59,624 nucleotides of DNA from an uncultured Sutterella sp. (GTDB lineage Bacteria; Pseudomonadota; Gammaproteobacteria; Burkholderiales; Burkholderiaceae_F), in contig CAJKSP010000009.1 of NCBI GenBank assembly GCA_905202595.1, positions 1 through 59,624 of the forward strand, written 5' to 3'. The notes beneath the pieces are model-generated. The model had not been told where the DNA came from. It worked only from the letters and a program-made list of their open reading frames with translations, and did not search any database. Within the stretch, counting starts at the first letter, position 1; each line of letters opens with the position of its first letter. Of this stretch, positions 33,967-41,662 are shown piece after piece. The position numbers and the translations under genes are program-made.

Positions 33967-36105
33967 TCAGATAGGAGAAGAGGCGGGTTCAGGCATCTTC
34001 GGTTGACTGTCTTTTTCGGACGACCAGGGTGCCTTCCAGTTTTTGAGGAAATCCGGTGCAGAGAAGTTCGGCAGCGTCAGGTCAAGCCCTTCCCAGAAGT
34101 CTCTGAGAGAGCGGCGCATCCGCTTCCATATGTCTGATGGGGAAAATCCTTCGGCAGCGGAAGTGGCTTCAACGGCTTTGGCGGCGGCATCCCAATCGAG
34201 CGTCCAGGCAGGCAGCAGCTCTTCGCTGACTTCAAGCGCTGCAGAAACTGGCATTTCAGGCACTCGTTCAAGAGGCGCAAGCCTGAAAAGCCAGGCTGAG
34301 CGAAGAATCGCCTGCGGATTGCCGACGCGCTTTTCCTGCCAGTCTCCGCTGAAGTCCGCAGTCCAGTTCTGTCCTTCTGCATGCCCGCCAGTGATCTGAG
34401 GCGCGCCTTGCTGAGAAAGACCTAATGAGAATTCCAGCATGCTGAAGTTGGTTGACGCCTGCGCTTTCAGCACTTCAGGCGGCAGATTCGGCGAACGTTC
34501 CTCCATGAGGATTTGACGCGCTGCGGCGACATCGATTCCAGCCAAAGCGCCGTTCGAAATGTTGACGTGTCCTCTCAGCGAGTCAAGCGCCTCAATGTTG
34601 CCGCCGGCTTGTACGCGCGCTGAGAGGCTGCCTGTGATTGCAGTCGGCTTGCCCATTTCACGGAAGAGCGCTTCAGCGCGGGCGTCTTGTAGCGAGCCTT
34701 CTGCGCGCCATGCGCCCGCTGCTTGGAGTTCTGCCTTTCCCTCCAAACGCCCAGTCAAGCATTCGGCGTTGATGTTTTCCAAGCGGAGAGCTCCGTCTTC
34801 GATCAAGAGCAGGGCGCGTGCGTTGGAAAAGCCGGGCTTCAACTCAGCCGCTTTGAGTTCAATGCGCCCGTCAGCAGCTTGCTGCCAGCCGGAGTGCCAA
34901 ATCGCAGTGGCAAAAGGCACGAGCTCATGCAGGCTGGCTGAGCCGAGCTGGAGCAGACCGTCAAGCTGAGGCTGGCCAATACGGCCCTTCTTCAGCGAGG
35001 CGGAAAAATCGACAGGAGCGCCCACAATGTCTCCTGCAAGGCGAATCCGGCCGGAAGCGGCTTGATCTGGTAAGGCAGCATCCTTTTGCAGCCAGGAAAT
35101 TTCGCCGGAAAGCTTGGCTGTCTGTTTGGGCGCTTGTCCGTCCGTGCCTGGCCCCATAAGAGATGCGTCCAGTTCTGCAAGCGAAAATGCGCCGCTGCTA
35201 GGAACATAGGCAGCTTGACCTTCTAGCCGCAGTGAGGGAGCGTCCTTGGCAACAGAAGCATCGATGCGGGCGGCAAATCGCGGCGCAAGGACTGTCCTGC
35301 CGTCCCAGCTGATTTTGCCGGCGGAAGCGTTTAGATGCCCGCCGTTCAGCTTGGCATTGATCTGCAGATCGGCGATGTTCCAGCCTGCCGGTGTGCTTTC
35401 GGCATTTGGCGTTGAGGCGGACGCTTCGAGAGCGCTGCCTTGACTAAGCCCTTTAAGTGAGGCTGAAGCCTGAGTCAGGCGGAATATGCCTTCAGACCAA
35501 TCAACGCGGCTAGCAAAGCTCGCCTCTCCGGAGATGTCGGGAAAAGGTCTGAAGCTAGAAAGCTTCATTGTGCCGGCCATGCGAATGAGAGCGCCAGCTT
35601 CAGTAAGTCCCTCAAATCGGGCTGAGGCGGCAGAAAGTGAGGCTGTGCCGTCAGCATTGGAGAAGGACAAGGCGCCGCCAACGACGTCAATCAAGTCAAC
35701 TTGCCAGCCGGCTGCGGCTGCGCGCTCTGCGAGATGCAGCGATGCAGCAGATTCTGGCGTAAGCGAAACGGCCGGTCCCTCGAGAGAAATTGCTTCCAAG
35801 CGCGGTGTCTCGGCAAAGAGAGCAAAGGGATTCATCGTCAAGACGATGCGCCGAACGGAGCCGAGTCGCTCGCCGGAAGGCGAGGAAAGCGAGACGTTCT
35901 CCATAGCCAGAACCAACTTGGGCAACCGCTTGAGCGTCGCTGGTTCAGCTGTGTCGAGCCGAAAGCCGAAGGCTTCTTCAATTGCCGCCTGTGCATGCTT
36001 TTGTGCGCGTTCAGGCGTGACGTAGCCGTAAAGCGCAGCAATCGCAAGAAGAACAAGAATAGCAATGAAGAGAAGGACGGCAAGGCCGTACCGCAGATAG
36101 CGCAT
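33967..36105 (-). CDS. AsmA-family envelope protein
   Basis: 712 residues from ATG 36105; 36144 and 36264 are alternatives. An N-terminal membrane helix (about 6-27) is followed by a long periplasmic beta-rich region with LTMNPFALFAETPRLEAISLEGPAVSLTPE, as in AsmA proteins. The conserved C-terminal block contains GALAGIDVAAARQIL and a STNFSMLEFSLGLSQQG segment near 520-580. AsmA-like proteins bridge the periplasm and are linked to phospholipid transport and outer membrane assembly; the specific role here is unknown. It ends in a Pro/Trp-rich tail, convergent with coaD only 6 nt from its stop. Confidence 0.82.
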   Translation of the reverse strand: MRYLRYGLAVLLFIAILVLLAIAALYGYVTPERAQKHAQAAIEEAFGFRLDTAEPATLKRLPKLVLAMENVSLSSPSGERLGSVRRIVLTMNPFALFAETPRLEAISLEGPAVSLTPESAASLHLAERAAAAGWQVDLIDVVGGALSFSNADGTASLSAASARFEGLTEAGALIRMAGTMKLSSFRPFPDISGEASFASRVDWSEGIFRLTQASASLKGLSQGSALEASASTPNAESTPAGWNIADLQINAKLNGGHLNASAGKISWDGRTVLAPRFAARIDASVAKDAPSLRLEGQAAYVPSSGAFSLAELDASLMGPGTDGQAPKQTAKLSGEISWLQKDAALPDQAASGRIRLAGDIVGAPVDFSASLKKGRIGQPQLDGLLQLGSASLHELVPFATAIWHSGWQQAADGRIELKAAELKPGFSNARALLLIEDGALRLENINAECLTGRLEGKAELQAAGAWRAEGSLQDARAEALFREMGKPTAITGSLSARVQAGGNIEALDSLRGHVNISNGALAGIDVAAARQILMEERSPNLPPEVLKAQASTNFSMLEFSLGLSQQGAPQITGGHAEGQNWTADFSGDWQEKRVGNPQAILRSAWLFRLAPLERVPEMPVSAALEVSEELLPAWTLDWDAAAKAVEATSAAEGFSPSDIWKRMRRSLRDFWEGLDLTLPNFSAPDFLKNWKAPWSSEKDSQPKMPEPASSPI

Positions 36106-36200
36106 GCAGAGAAATCCGAAGACGAAGTTTTCGACGTTCGTCATTTTCCCACAGCTGCAGCATGCCTTTCGATTGTGATATCGCAACGAATTTGAATGCG

Positions 36201-36239
36201 GCAGCGGGCAGCGGTCTGAGATAGGCCGCTGCCCGCTGC
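36201..36239. terminator. Perfect 14-bp hairpin after ahpF
   Basis: GCAGCGGGCAGCGG (36201-36214) pairs without mismatch with CCGCTGCCCGCTGC (36226-36239) across 11 nt, 21 bp past the ahpF stop. It is the longest perfect hairpin I found and has no T-tract. Confidence 0.65.
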
Positions 36240-36260
36240 ACAAAGCTTGCAGCCTTTCCG

Positions 36261-37820
36261 TCAAGATGGCTGTCGGATGAGCCAGTCAAAGGCGGCTAGC
36301 GAGGCTTTGGCGCCTTCGCCAAGGCCGATTACGATTTGCTTGTACGGCACATCTGTGCAGTCGCCAGCGGCGAAGATGCCTTCTGAAGACGTGGCCCCGC
36401 GGCTGTCCGTGATGATTTCGCCGCCTGGGTTGAGCTCAACAGTTCCTGCCAGCCATTCCGTATTTGGAATAAGGCCGATCTGCACAAAGCAGCCAGAAGC
36501 GTTCAGGAGCTCTTCACGGCCGGCAGCTTTGTCGAAGACGCGGACGGTTTGGAGGCGTCCGTCGCTGCCTTCAAGCGCAACAACTTGCGCCAAGAGCTTT
36601 ACGCTGACATTCTTCAGCCCAGCTAGTCGCTTCTGTAACACTTCATCGGCCGACAGCGCGCTGCTTCGCTGCAGGAGCGTTACGCTGCGGCAGATGCCGG
36701 CTAGGTCGATGGCGGCTTCTACGCCCGAATTGCCGCCGCCGACGACCACAACGTCCTTGCCCTTGAACAGAGGTCCGTCGCAATGCGGACAGTAGGCGAC
36801 GCCTCTGCCGCGGTATTCCAGCTCTCCGGGAACGCCGAGTTCGCGCCAGCGTGCGCCTGTGCAGACAATGACGGCCTTGGCCGTAGCTTCAGCGCCGGAG
36901 TGCATCTTGGCGCGCCACAGCGAGCCGCTGCGCTCAAGCTTTTCAACGCGCTCGGGCGACATGACGTCAACGCCGTAGCTTGCAGCATGACGCATGAAAT
37001 CGCGGCCGAGCGTCGTGCCATCTATCTTAAGAATGGAAGTGAAGTTTTCGATGTCGGCTGTTTCATTGACCTGACCACCCGGCCGTTCGCAGACGACGCC
37101 AGTCCGCAGGCCTTTTCGTGCGGCGTAGATGGCTGCAGTCGAGCCGGCAGGCCCAGCGCCAATGACAAGAATGTCGAAAGGCGGCTTGCTGCTGATTGTG
37201 GCGGCCTGAGCTTTGACAAAACCTTCGTCGAGCTTGGAAATGATTTCGCTGAGTTCCCGGCGTCCTGAGAAGAACCGCTCTCCGTTCAAGAAGACCGTCG
37301 GTACGGCCATGACGCGCTTTTCTTTTGCCTCGTTCTGAAAGAGTGCGCCGTCAATGACATTCACGCGCACTTGAGAATTCATTACTGCCAATAAGTCGAG
37401 CGCCTGCACAACATCAGGGCAGTTGTGGCAGGAGAGCGATATGAAGACATCAAATTCAAGCGGGCCTTTGAGCGCCTGCATGCGTTCGAGAAGCGCCTGA
37501 TCTGCCTTGCTCGGGTAGCCGCTGGTCTGAAGCATCGCCAGGATGAAGCTCGCGAATTCATGGCCCATCGGAATACAGGCGTAACGGATTCGTGCAGATT
37601 TGCCGTCTGCAGCGCTGATTGTGAAGCTTGGCGTGCGCACGCCAGCTTTGTCTTCTGCTTCCGACAGCCGCACTTTAGGAGAAAGCGAGGCCACGTCCTC
37701 GAGCAGACTCTTCATTTGCATTGAGGCTGGCGAGTCGTCCAGGCTGGCTTCCAGGCAGATCGGGTTGACGAGGCGGTCGAGGTAGGTCTTGAGCTGAGCT
37801 TTGGTGTTCTGGTCAAGCAT
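36261..37820 (-). CDS. ahpF: Alkyl hydroperoxide reductase subunit F
   Basis: 519 residues (E. coli 521). NADH-dependent flavoprotein that re-reduces AhpC. The tandem thioredoxin-like N-terminal domain has CHNC (131, 134); FAD-binding starts GAGPAGSTAAIYAARKG; NADH-binding is VVVGGGNSGVEAAIDLAG; the redox pair is CPHC in VAYCPHCDGPLFKG; the end is IFAAGDCTDVPYKQIVIGLGEGAKASLAAFDWLIR. The start at 37820 has GGAGAG 5 nt upstream. It lies 135 bp downstream of ahpC on the same strand. Confidence 0.96.
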   Translation of the reverse strand: MLDQNTKAQLKTYLDRLVNPICLEASLDDSPASMQMKSLLEDVASLSPKVRLSEAEDKAGVRTPSFTISAADGKSARIRYACIPMGHEFASFILAMLQTSGYPSKADQALLERMQALKGPLEFDVFISLSCHNCPDVVQALDLLAVMNSQVRVNVIDGALFQNEAKEKRVMAVPTVFLNGERFFSGRRELSEIISKLDEGFVKAQAATISSKPPFDILVIGAGPAGSTAAIYAARKGLRTGVVCERPGGQVNETADIENFTSILKIDGTTLGRDFMRHAASYGVDVMSPERVEKLERSGSLWRAKMHSGAEATAKAVIVCTGARWRELGVPGELEYRGRGVAYCPHCDGPLFKGKDVVVVGGGNSGVEAAIDLAGICRSVTLLQRSSALSADEVLQKRLAGLKNVSVKLLAQVVALEGSDGRLQTVRVFDKAAGREELLNASGCFVQIGLIPNTEWLAGTVELNPGGEIITDSRGATSSEGIFAAGDCTDVPYKQIVIGLGEGAKASLAAFDWLIRQPS

Positions 37821-37860
37821 GAAGGCTCTCCGGACAGCCGCAGGCGTGCCGGCGGCGAAC

Positions 37861-37924
37861 AAAAAGATAGGGCTGCCCGGAAGTCGTGCAGCCCCTCTTC
37901 TGCTCCGCTGCGCAAGCAGCGGAG
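37861..37924 (-). terminator. Two hairpins between ahpC and ahpF
   Basis: CTCCGCTGC/GCAGCGGAG with a GCAA loop (37903-37924) is followed by GGGCTGC/GCAGCCC (37870-37894), which on the minus strand leads into TATCTTTTT. The second is an intrinsic terminator. Placed between ahpC and ahpF it would lower ahpF relative to ahpC, fitting the larger need for the peroxidase. Confidence 0.75.
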
Positions 37925-37955
37925 GCTTGCTGTAGCACTGGAAAGGACTACAGGG

Positions 37956-38519
37956 TTAGATCTTGCCTACGAGATCGAAGGACGGCGTGAGCGTTTCAGC
38001 GCCCGGACGCCAGCGGGCAGGGCAGACTTGTCCCGGATTTGCCGCGACGTACTGGGCGGCTTCTACCTTGCGCAGAAGCTCTTCCGCATCGCGGCCGATG
38101 CCGCCGTCATGATGCTCCATCACAACGATGCGACCTTCGGGATCGATGACGAACGTGCCGCGCTCTGCCATGCCGTCGGCTTCGATCAGCACGTCGAAGT
38201 TGCGGGAGATGACGAAGGCGTGGTCGCCGAGCATGGGGAACTGCACTTTGCCCACGGCCGGAGAGCTTTCATGCCAAGCCTTATGCGTGAAGTGCGTGTC
38301 CGTAGAAACGGCGTAAATCTCGCAACCAAGCGCCTTGAACTGTTCGTAGTGCTCGGCAAGGTCTTCAAGCTCCGTCGGGCAAACGAACGTGAAGTCGGCC
38401 GGGTAGAAGAAGACGACGGACCAGTGGCCTTTGAGGTCGGCATCGGTGACCTTTTTGAAGGAGCCGTTCTGATAGGCCTCAGTTTCGAAGGGCAGAATCG
38501 TGGTTCTGAGCAGAGACAT
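37956..38519 (-). CDS. ahpC: Alkyl hydroperoxide reductase subunit C (peroxiredoxin)
   Basis: 187 residues, same length as E. coli AhpC. Typical 2-Cys peroxiredoxin: peroxidatic C47 in DFTFVCPTELEDLAE and resolving C166 in GQVCPARWRPG. YPADFTF, HTHFTHKAWH-like and GTFVIDPEGRI are present. CGGAGAA precedes the ATG. Its promoter region is AT-rich and its partner ahpF is downstream. Confidence 0.97.
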   Translation of the reverse strand: MSLLRTTILPFETEAYQNGSFKKVTDADLKGHWSVVFFYPADFTFVCPTELEDLAEHYEQFKALGCEIYAVSTDTHFTHKAWHESSPAVGKVQFPMLGDHAFVISRNFDVLIEADGMAERGTFVIDPEGRIVVMEHHDGGIGRDAEELLRKVEAAQYVAANPGQVCPARWRPGAETLTPSFDLVGKI

Positions 38520-38539
38520 GGAAATTCTCCGTAAGGGGC

Positions 38540-38630
38540 CAAAGCCCTAGTTAAGATGCATCAATATTAGCGTCTATTTATCAATAGATCAATTGAGAAA
38601 GATAAATTCTATTGTAACGGAAAATGAAAA
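38540..38630 (-). promoter_or_regulatory. AT-rich ahpC promoter region, possible OxyR site
   Basis: This is one of the most AT-rich stretches in the window. It contains CTATTTATCAATAG (38575-38588) and an ATAGA/TCTAT inverted pair (38585-38612) around ATTGAGAAAG. OxyR sites are built of spaced ATAG/CTAT elements, so OxyR control is plausible, but spacing does not match the consensus exactly. Confidence 0.3.
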
Positions 38631-38670
38631 CCGCTCTCATCTGCGATCAAGAGCGGAGGGCCGAACAGCT

Positions 38671-39039
38671 TCAGTGAAAGCGTTTGCGCAACTGGCGACG
38701 TATGTTCGGTGCGAGCCGTTCGAGGGCATCAAGTGTTGTAAAGATCGATGCTCTGCCGCGTTGAGAGAGTTCGCGGAAGCGCTGAAGCAGCTCGTTTTCC
38801 TCTTCAATGACAAGGTGGCGCTCTGCGGTGATGATATAGAGGATGTCAAAACCGCAAGCTGCAAGGCGCGGCATGCGATAGATGCCCGGATCGGCTTCGC
38901 CTTTCTCGAAGCGCTCATAGACATCGAGCGGCACGCCGAGGAGCTGTGCGATCTGCTGGGGCGAATAGCCGAGACGCTCTCGTTCGGAACGCAGTCGAGC
39001 CCCGGTTTCTTGTCGCTTCTTGGTGGAGGTCGTGGCCAT
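38671..39039 (-). CDS. Small XRE-type HTH regulator
   Basis: 122 residues from ATG 39039. An N-terminal HTH_XRE domain (about 8-65): TGARLRSERERLGYSPQQIAQLLGVPLDVYERFEKGEADPGIYRMPRLAACGFDILYIIT. The last 50 residues are helical and basic (RRQLRKRF) with no domain I recognise. Similar short regulators are common and usually bind as dimers. It lies 152 bp upstream of ahpC on the same strand, so it could control or be co-regulated with the peroxide genes; that is inference from position. Confidence 0.8.
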   Translation of the reverse strand: MATTSTKKRQETGARLRSERERLGYSPQQIAQLLGVPLDVYERFEKGEADPGIYRMPRLAACGFDILYIITAERHLVIEEENELLQRFRELSQRGRASIFTTLDALERLAPNIRRQLRKRFH

Positions 39040-39134
39040 AAGCTCATCAAGGGAGAGTTCGCAGGGAAGGTATCCGAGCGAGTCTGATAGTGCTTGATTG
39101 TAGCCTGAAGGCGGCAGGTGCCGATTGGCGCACA

Positions 39135-39166
39135 AAAGCCGGAGCGGCGTTGCCGGCTCCGGCTTT
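39135..39166 (-). terminator. Intrinsic terminator after ychF
   Basis: AAAGCCGGAGC (39135-39145) pairs exactly with GCTCCGGCTTT (39156-39166), 30 bp past the ychF stop; the minus-strand transcript ends in CTTTTG. It isolates ychF from the HTH gene. Confidence 0.82.
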
Positions 39167-39195
39167 AATTTGCGCTGTGGAAGCAGCAGCGGCGG

Positions 39196-40290
39196 TCAGA
39201 CGTTGAACAGGAAGTTCATCAAGTCTCCGTCCTGCACGACATAGTCTTTGCCTTCAGCGCGCATCTTGCCGGCTTCCTGGGCGCCTTTTTCGCCGTTATA
39301 TGCGACGAAGTCATCATAGGAAATCGTCTGTGCGCGGATGAAGCCGCGCTCGAAGTCGCTGTGGATGACGCCAGCAGCCTTCGGCGCTGTATCGCCCTTG
39401 TGAATCGTCCATGCGCGAACTTCCTTCGGGCCGGCGGTAAAGTACGTCTGCAGGCCAAGCAGGTCATAGGCGGCACGAATGACGCGGTTGAGGCCCGGTT
39501 CGTGCATGCCCATATCCTCAAGGAACATTTCCTTGTCGGCATCATCAAGATCGGCGATGTCTGCTTCGGTCTTGGCGCAGATGGCAACAACCGGTGCATG
39601 CTCGGAAGCCGCATAAGCCTTCACTTTGTCGAGCAGCGGATTGTTTTCAAAGCCGTGGTCGTCAACATTGGCGACATACATCGTGGGCTTGGCTGTCAGC
39701 AGGAAGAGCTGTCGGATCGTTTCCTGCTCTTCTGCCGTGAGGTGTGCAGAACGAACGGATTTGCCTTCATTCAAGAGCGGCTGGAGCTTCTCGAGCACCA
39801 GCACAAGCTTGAGCGCCTCCTTGTCGCCGCCAGAACGGGCTTGCTTCGAATAGCGGTTGAGCGCCTTTTCAACGGTTTGCAGGTCAGCGAGCGCGAGTTC
39901 GGTGTTGATGACGCTGATGTCGTCAAGAGGATCGATTTTGCCCGAGACGTGGACGATGTTGTCGTCTTTGAAGCAGCGCACGATGTGTGCAATGGCGTCG
40001 CATTCGCGAATGTTGGCCAGGAATTGGTTCCCGAGGCCTTCGCCCTTGCTTGCGCCTGCGACGAGGCCGGCAATGTCGACGAATTCAACCGCTGCCGGAA
40101 CGATGCGCGCCGGCTTGACGATGTCGGCGAGCTTCTGCAGGCGCGCGTCGGGCACTTCGACAATGCCGACGTTGGGCTCAATCGTGCAGAAAGGATAGTT
40201 TTCTGCTGCAATGCCGGCCTTAGTCAGCGCATTGAAGATAGTCGACTTGCCGACGTTGGGAAGGCCGACGATGCCGCATTTCAAACCCAT
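39196..40290 (-). CDS. ychF: Ribosome-binding ATPase YchF
   Basis: 364 residues, the family length (363). Obg-like P-loop ATPase that binds ribosomes and responds to oxidative stress. P-loop GLPNVGKSTIFNALT at 8-22, VEFVDIAGLVAGASKGEGLGN for switch II, and the specificity stretch YVANVDD (NxxD/E-type rather than NKxD) that favours ATP. The C-terminal TGS domain ends VAYNGEKGAQEAGKMRAEGKDYVVQDGDLMNFLFNV. It belongs to the conserved pth-ychF neighbourhood. Confidence 0.97.
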   Translation of the reverse strand: MGLKCGIVGLPNVGKSTIFNALTKAGIAAENYPFCTIEPNVGIVEVPDARLQKLADIVKPARIVPAAVEFVDIAGLVAGASKGEGLGNQFLANIRECDAIAHIVRCFKDDNIVHVSGKIDPLDDISVINTELALADLQTVEKALNRYSKQARSGGDKEALKLVLVLEKLQPLLNEGKSVRSAHLTAEEQETIRQLFLLTAKPTMYVANVDDHGFENNPLLDKVKAYAASEHAPVVAICAKTEADIADLDDADKEMFLEDMGMHEPGLNRVIRAAYDLLGLQTYFTAGPKEVRAWTIHKGDTAPKAAGVIHSDFERGFIRAQTISYDDFVAYNGEKGAQEAGKMRAEGKDYVVQDGDLMNFLFNV

Positions 40291-40397
40291 GGTGATGAGA
40301 TCCTTGGAAATGAAGAAATAGAGGACGTGCGGGCGCGGCTGCCGGCCGGGTCCGCAAGAGTAGAAATGAATATTTTAGCAATCGCAACTTCAGCGCT

Positions 40398-40904
40398 TCA
40401 GCTGACGCGCGGATTCTTGCCGACAAGAAATGCAGCGAGTTCCGGAAGCTCATCTTCGGCGAAGATGGCCAGACCTTGTTGAGCCAGCGCTTCGGCAAGG
40501 ACGCCGCGTCCGGCGCGGAGCCGGCCGTTAAAGCAGCCGTCGTGCACAAAGTGACAGCCGCAGGCCGGACTTTTTTCCTTCAGAAGCGCAGCATCAGCGC
40601 CAAAAGCGATTGCCCGCTCCAGGCCTGCGCATGCTCCGGCGACGTAGGCATTCGTAACATCGGCGCCTGTTTTTGCGAGAACGCGGGCATTTCCTGCAAG
40701 TACGTTAGCGGCTGTCATCCCAGGCTCGATTTCGGCCGGCGGCCTAGGCGTAGGCAGTCCGCCTTCCGTTTCTGGGCAGACCGCAGCGTAGTCCGCCGGA
40801 CAAAGGCCAAGGCGTTGCAGCATTGGAGCGAGCGACAATTTGGTGTGTCCGTCATATCGACAGGCTTGTCCGAGAAGACAGCGGCTGATGAGAAGGCGTG
40901 CCAT
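40398..40904 (-). CDS. DUF523 (TudS-like) protein
   Basis: 168 residues. DUF523 pattern: ISRCLLGQACRYDG with paired Cys at 9 and 15, VCPETEGGLPTPRPPAEI, and LLKEKSPACGCHFVHDGCFNGRLRAGRGVLAEAL. Members include TudS, an Fe-S thiouracil desulfidase able to recycle 4-thiouridine nucleotides; the conserved Cys residues needed for the cluster appear to be present. Whether this one is a desulfidase is inference. It lies 10 nt after pth, so both are likely co-transcribed. Confidence 0.85.
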   Translation of the reverse strand: MARLLISRCLLGQACRYDGHTKLSLAPMLQRLGLCPADYAAVCPETEGGLPTPRPPAEIEPGMTAANVLAGNARVLAKTGADVTNAYVAGACAGLERAIAFGADAALLKEKSPACGCHFVHDGCFNGRLRAGRGVLAEALAQQGLAIFAEDELPELAAFLVGKNPRVS

Positions 40905-40914
40905 TTGGTTGAAT

Positions 40915-41604
40915 TCAGTCTGAGGCCTTACTCTTCAACGCTTCGGCCTGAGCGCCGAGTTCTGGATGTTCGCCTTTCTTATGCGGAGATTTTTTGGGCT
41001 TTGGCGGCGTGCCGAAGTGACCAAGGCGGCGTTGTGCAGCTTCTAAGTTGCCAGCGGCAAAGTCTGCCGCTTCTCCCAGACCTGCGGCGATGGCTTTGCG
41101 AATCTGCACTTCATGCTCTGCTGATGGGGCGGACAGCACGAAGTCGAAAACTTGCTGAGCAAGGCCGAGCGTACGGGGATGGCCTGTGCCGAGACGAAGG
41201 CGCCAGAAGTTTGGCGTGCCTAGCTTTGAAGTGATGTCCTTCAGGCCATTGTGCCCGGCATTTCCGCCGCCAAGCTTGAGGCGCATAGCGCCCGGCGGTA
41301 AATCCATCTCGTCATGCACGACGAGGATTTCTTCAGGCGCGATTTTGTAATAGCTCGCCATTGCCTGAACGGCTAAGCCGGAAAGGTTCATGTAGGTCGT
41401 CGGCTTGAGAAGCCAGACATCATTTCCGGCAAAGCGCACGCGGCAGGCGTCGCCATGAAACTTAGCTTCCGGTCGGAAGGCTGCGCCGGCTTTGCGTGCG
41501 AGCTCGTCAACGAACCAAAAGCCGGCATTGTGCCGAGTGCGCTCATATTCGCTGCCGGGATTGCCAAGGCCGGCGATAAGGCGGATGGATTTTGCTTCTG
41601 CCAT
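40915..41604 (-). CDS. pth: Peptidyl-tRNA hydrolase
   Basis: 229 residues. Releases tRNA from peptidyl-tRNA that dropped off ribosomes. LIAGLGNPGSEYERTRHNAGFWFVDEL holds the catalytic His, LLKPTTYMNLSG and VVHDEMDLPPGAMRLKLGGGNAGHNGLKDI the substrate site, then FWRLRLGTGHP. A Lys/Pro-rich extension (PPKPKKSPHKKGEHPELGAQ) adds about 35 residues over E. coli Pth (194). The start at 41604 is set by MAEAKSIRLIAGLGNPG; the open frame upstream is a shadow of the helicase end. Confidence 0.96.
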   Translation of the reverse strand: MAEAKSIRLIAGLGNPGSEYERTRHNAGFWFVDELARKAGAAFRPEAKFHGDACRVRFAGNDVWLLKPTTYMNLSGLAVQAMASYYKIAPEEILVVHDEMDLPPGAMRLKLGGGNAGHNGLKDITSKLGTPNFWRLRLGTGHPRTLGLAQQVFDFVLSAPSAEHEVQIRKAIAAGLGEAADFAAGNLEAAQRRLGHFGTPPKPKKSPHKKGEHPELGAQAEALKSKASD

Positions 41605-41662
41605 GGTAGAGGGTGTAAGTGTGCAGGGGGCCGAGCAGAGTCCGGCCCGATGTTTGCTGCAA

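Noticed and set aside
39361..40482. 373-codon frame antisense to ychF
   Set aside because: It mirrors the strongly conserved ychF coding frame; long antisense frames are expected in G+C-rich coding DNA.
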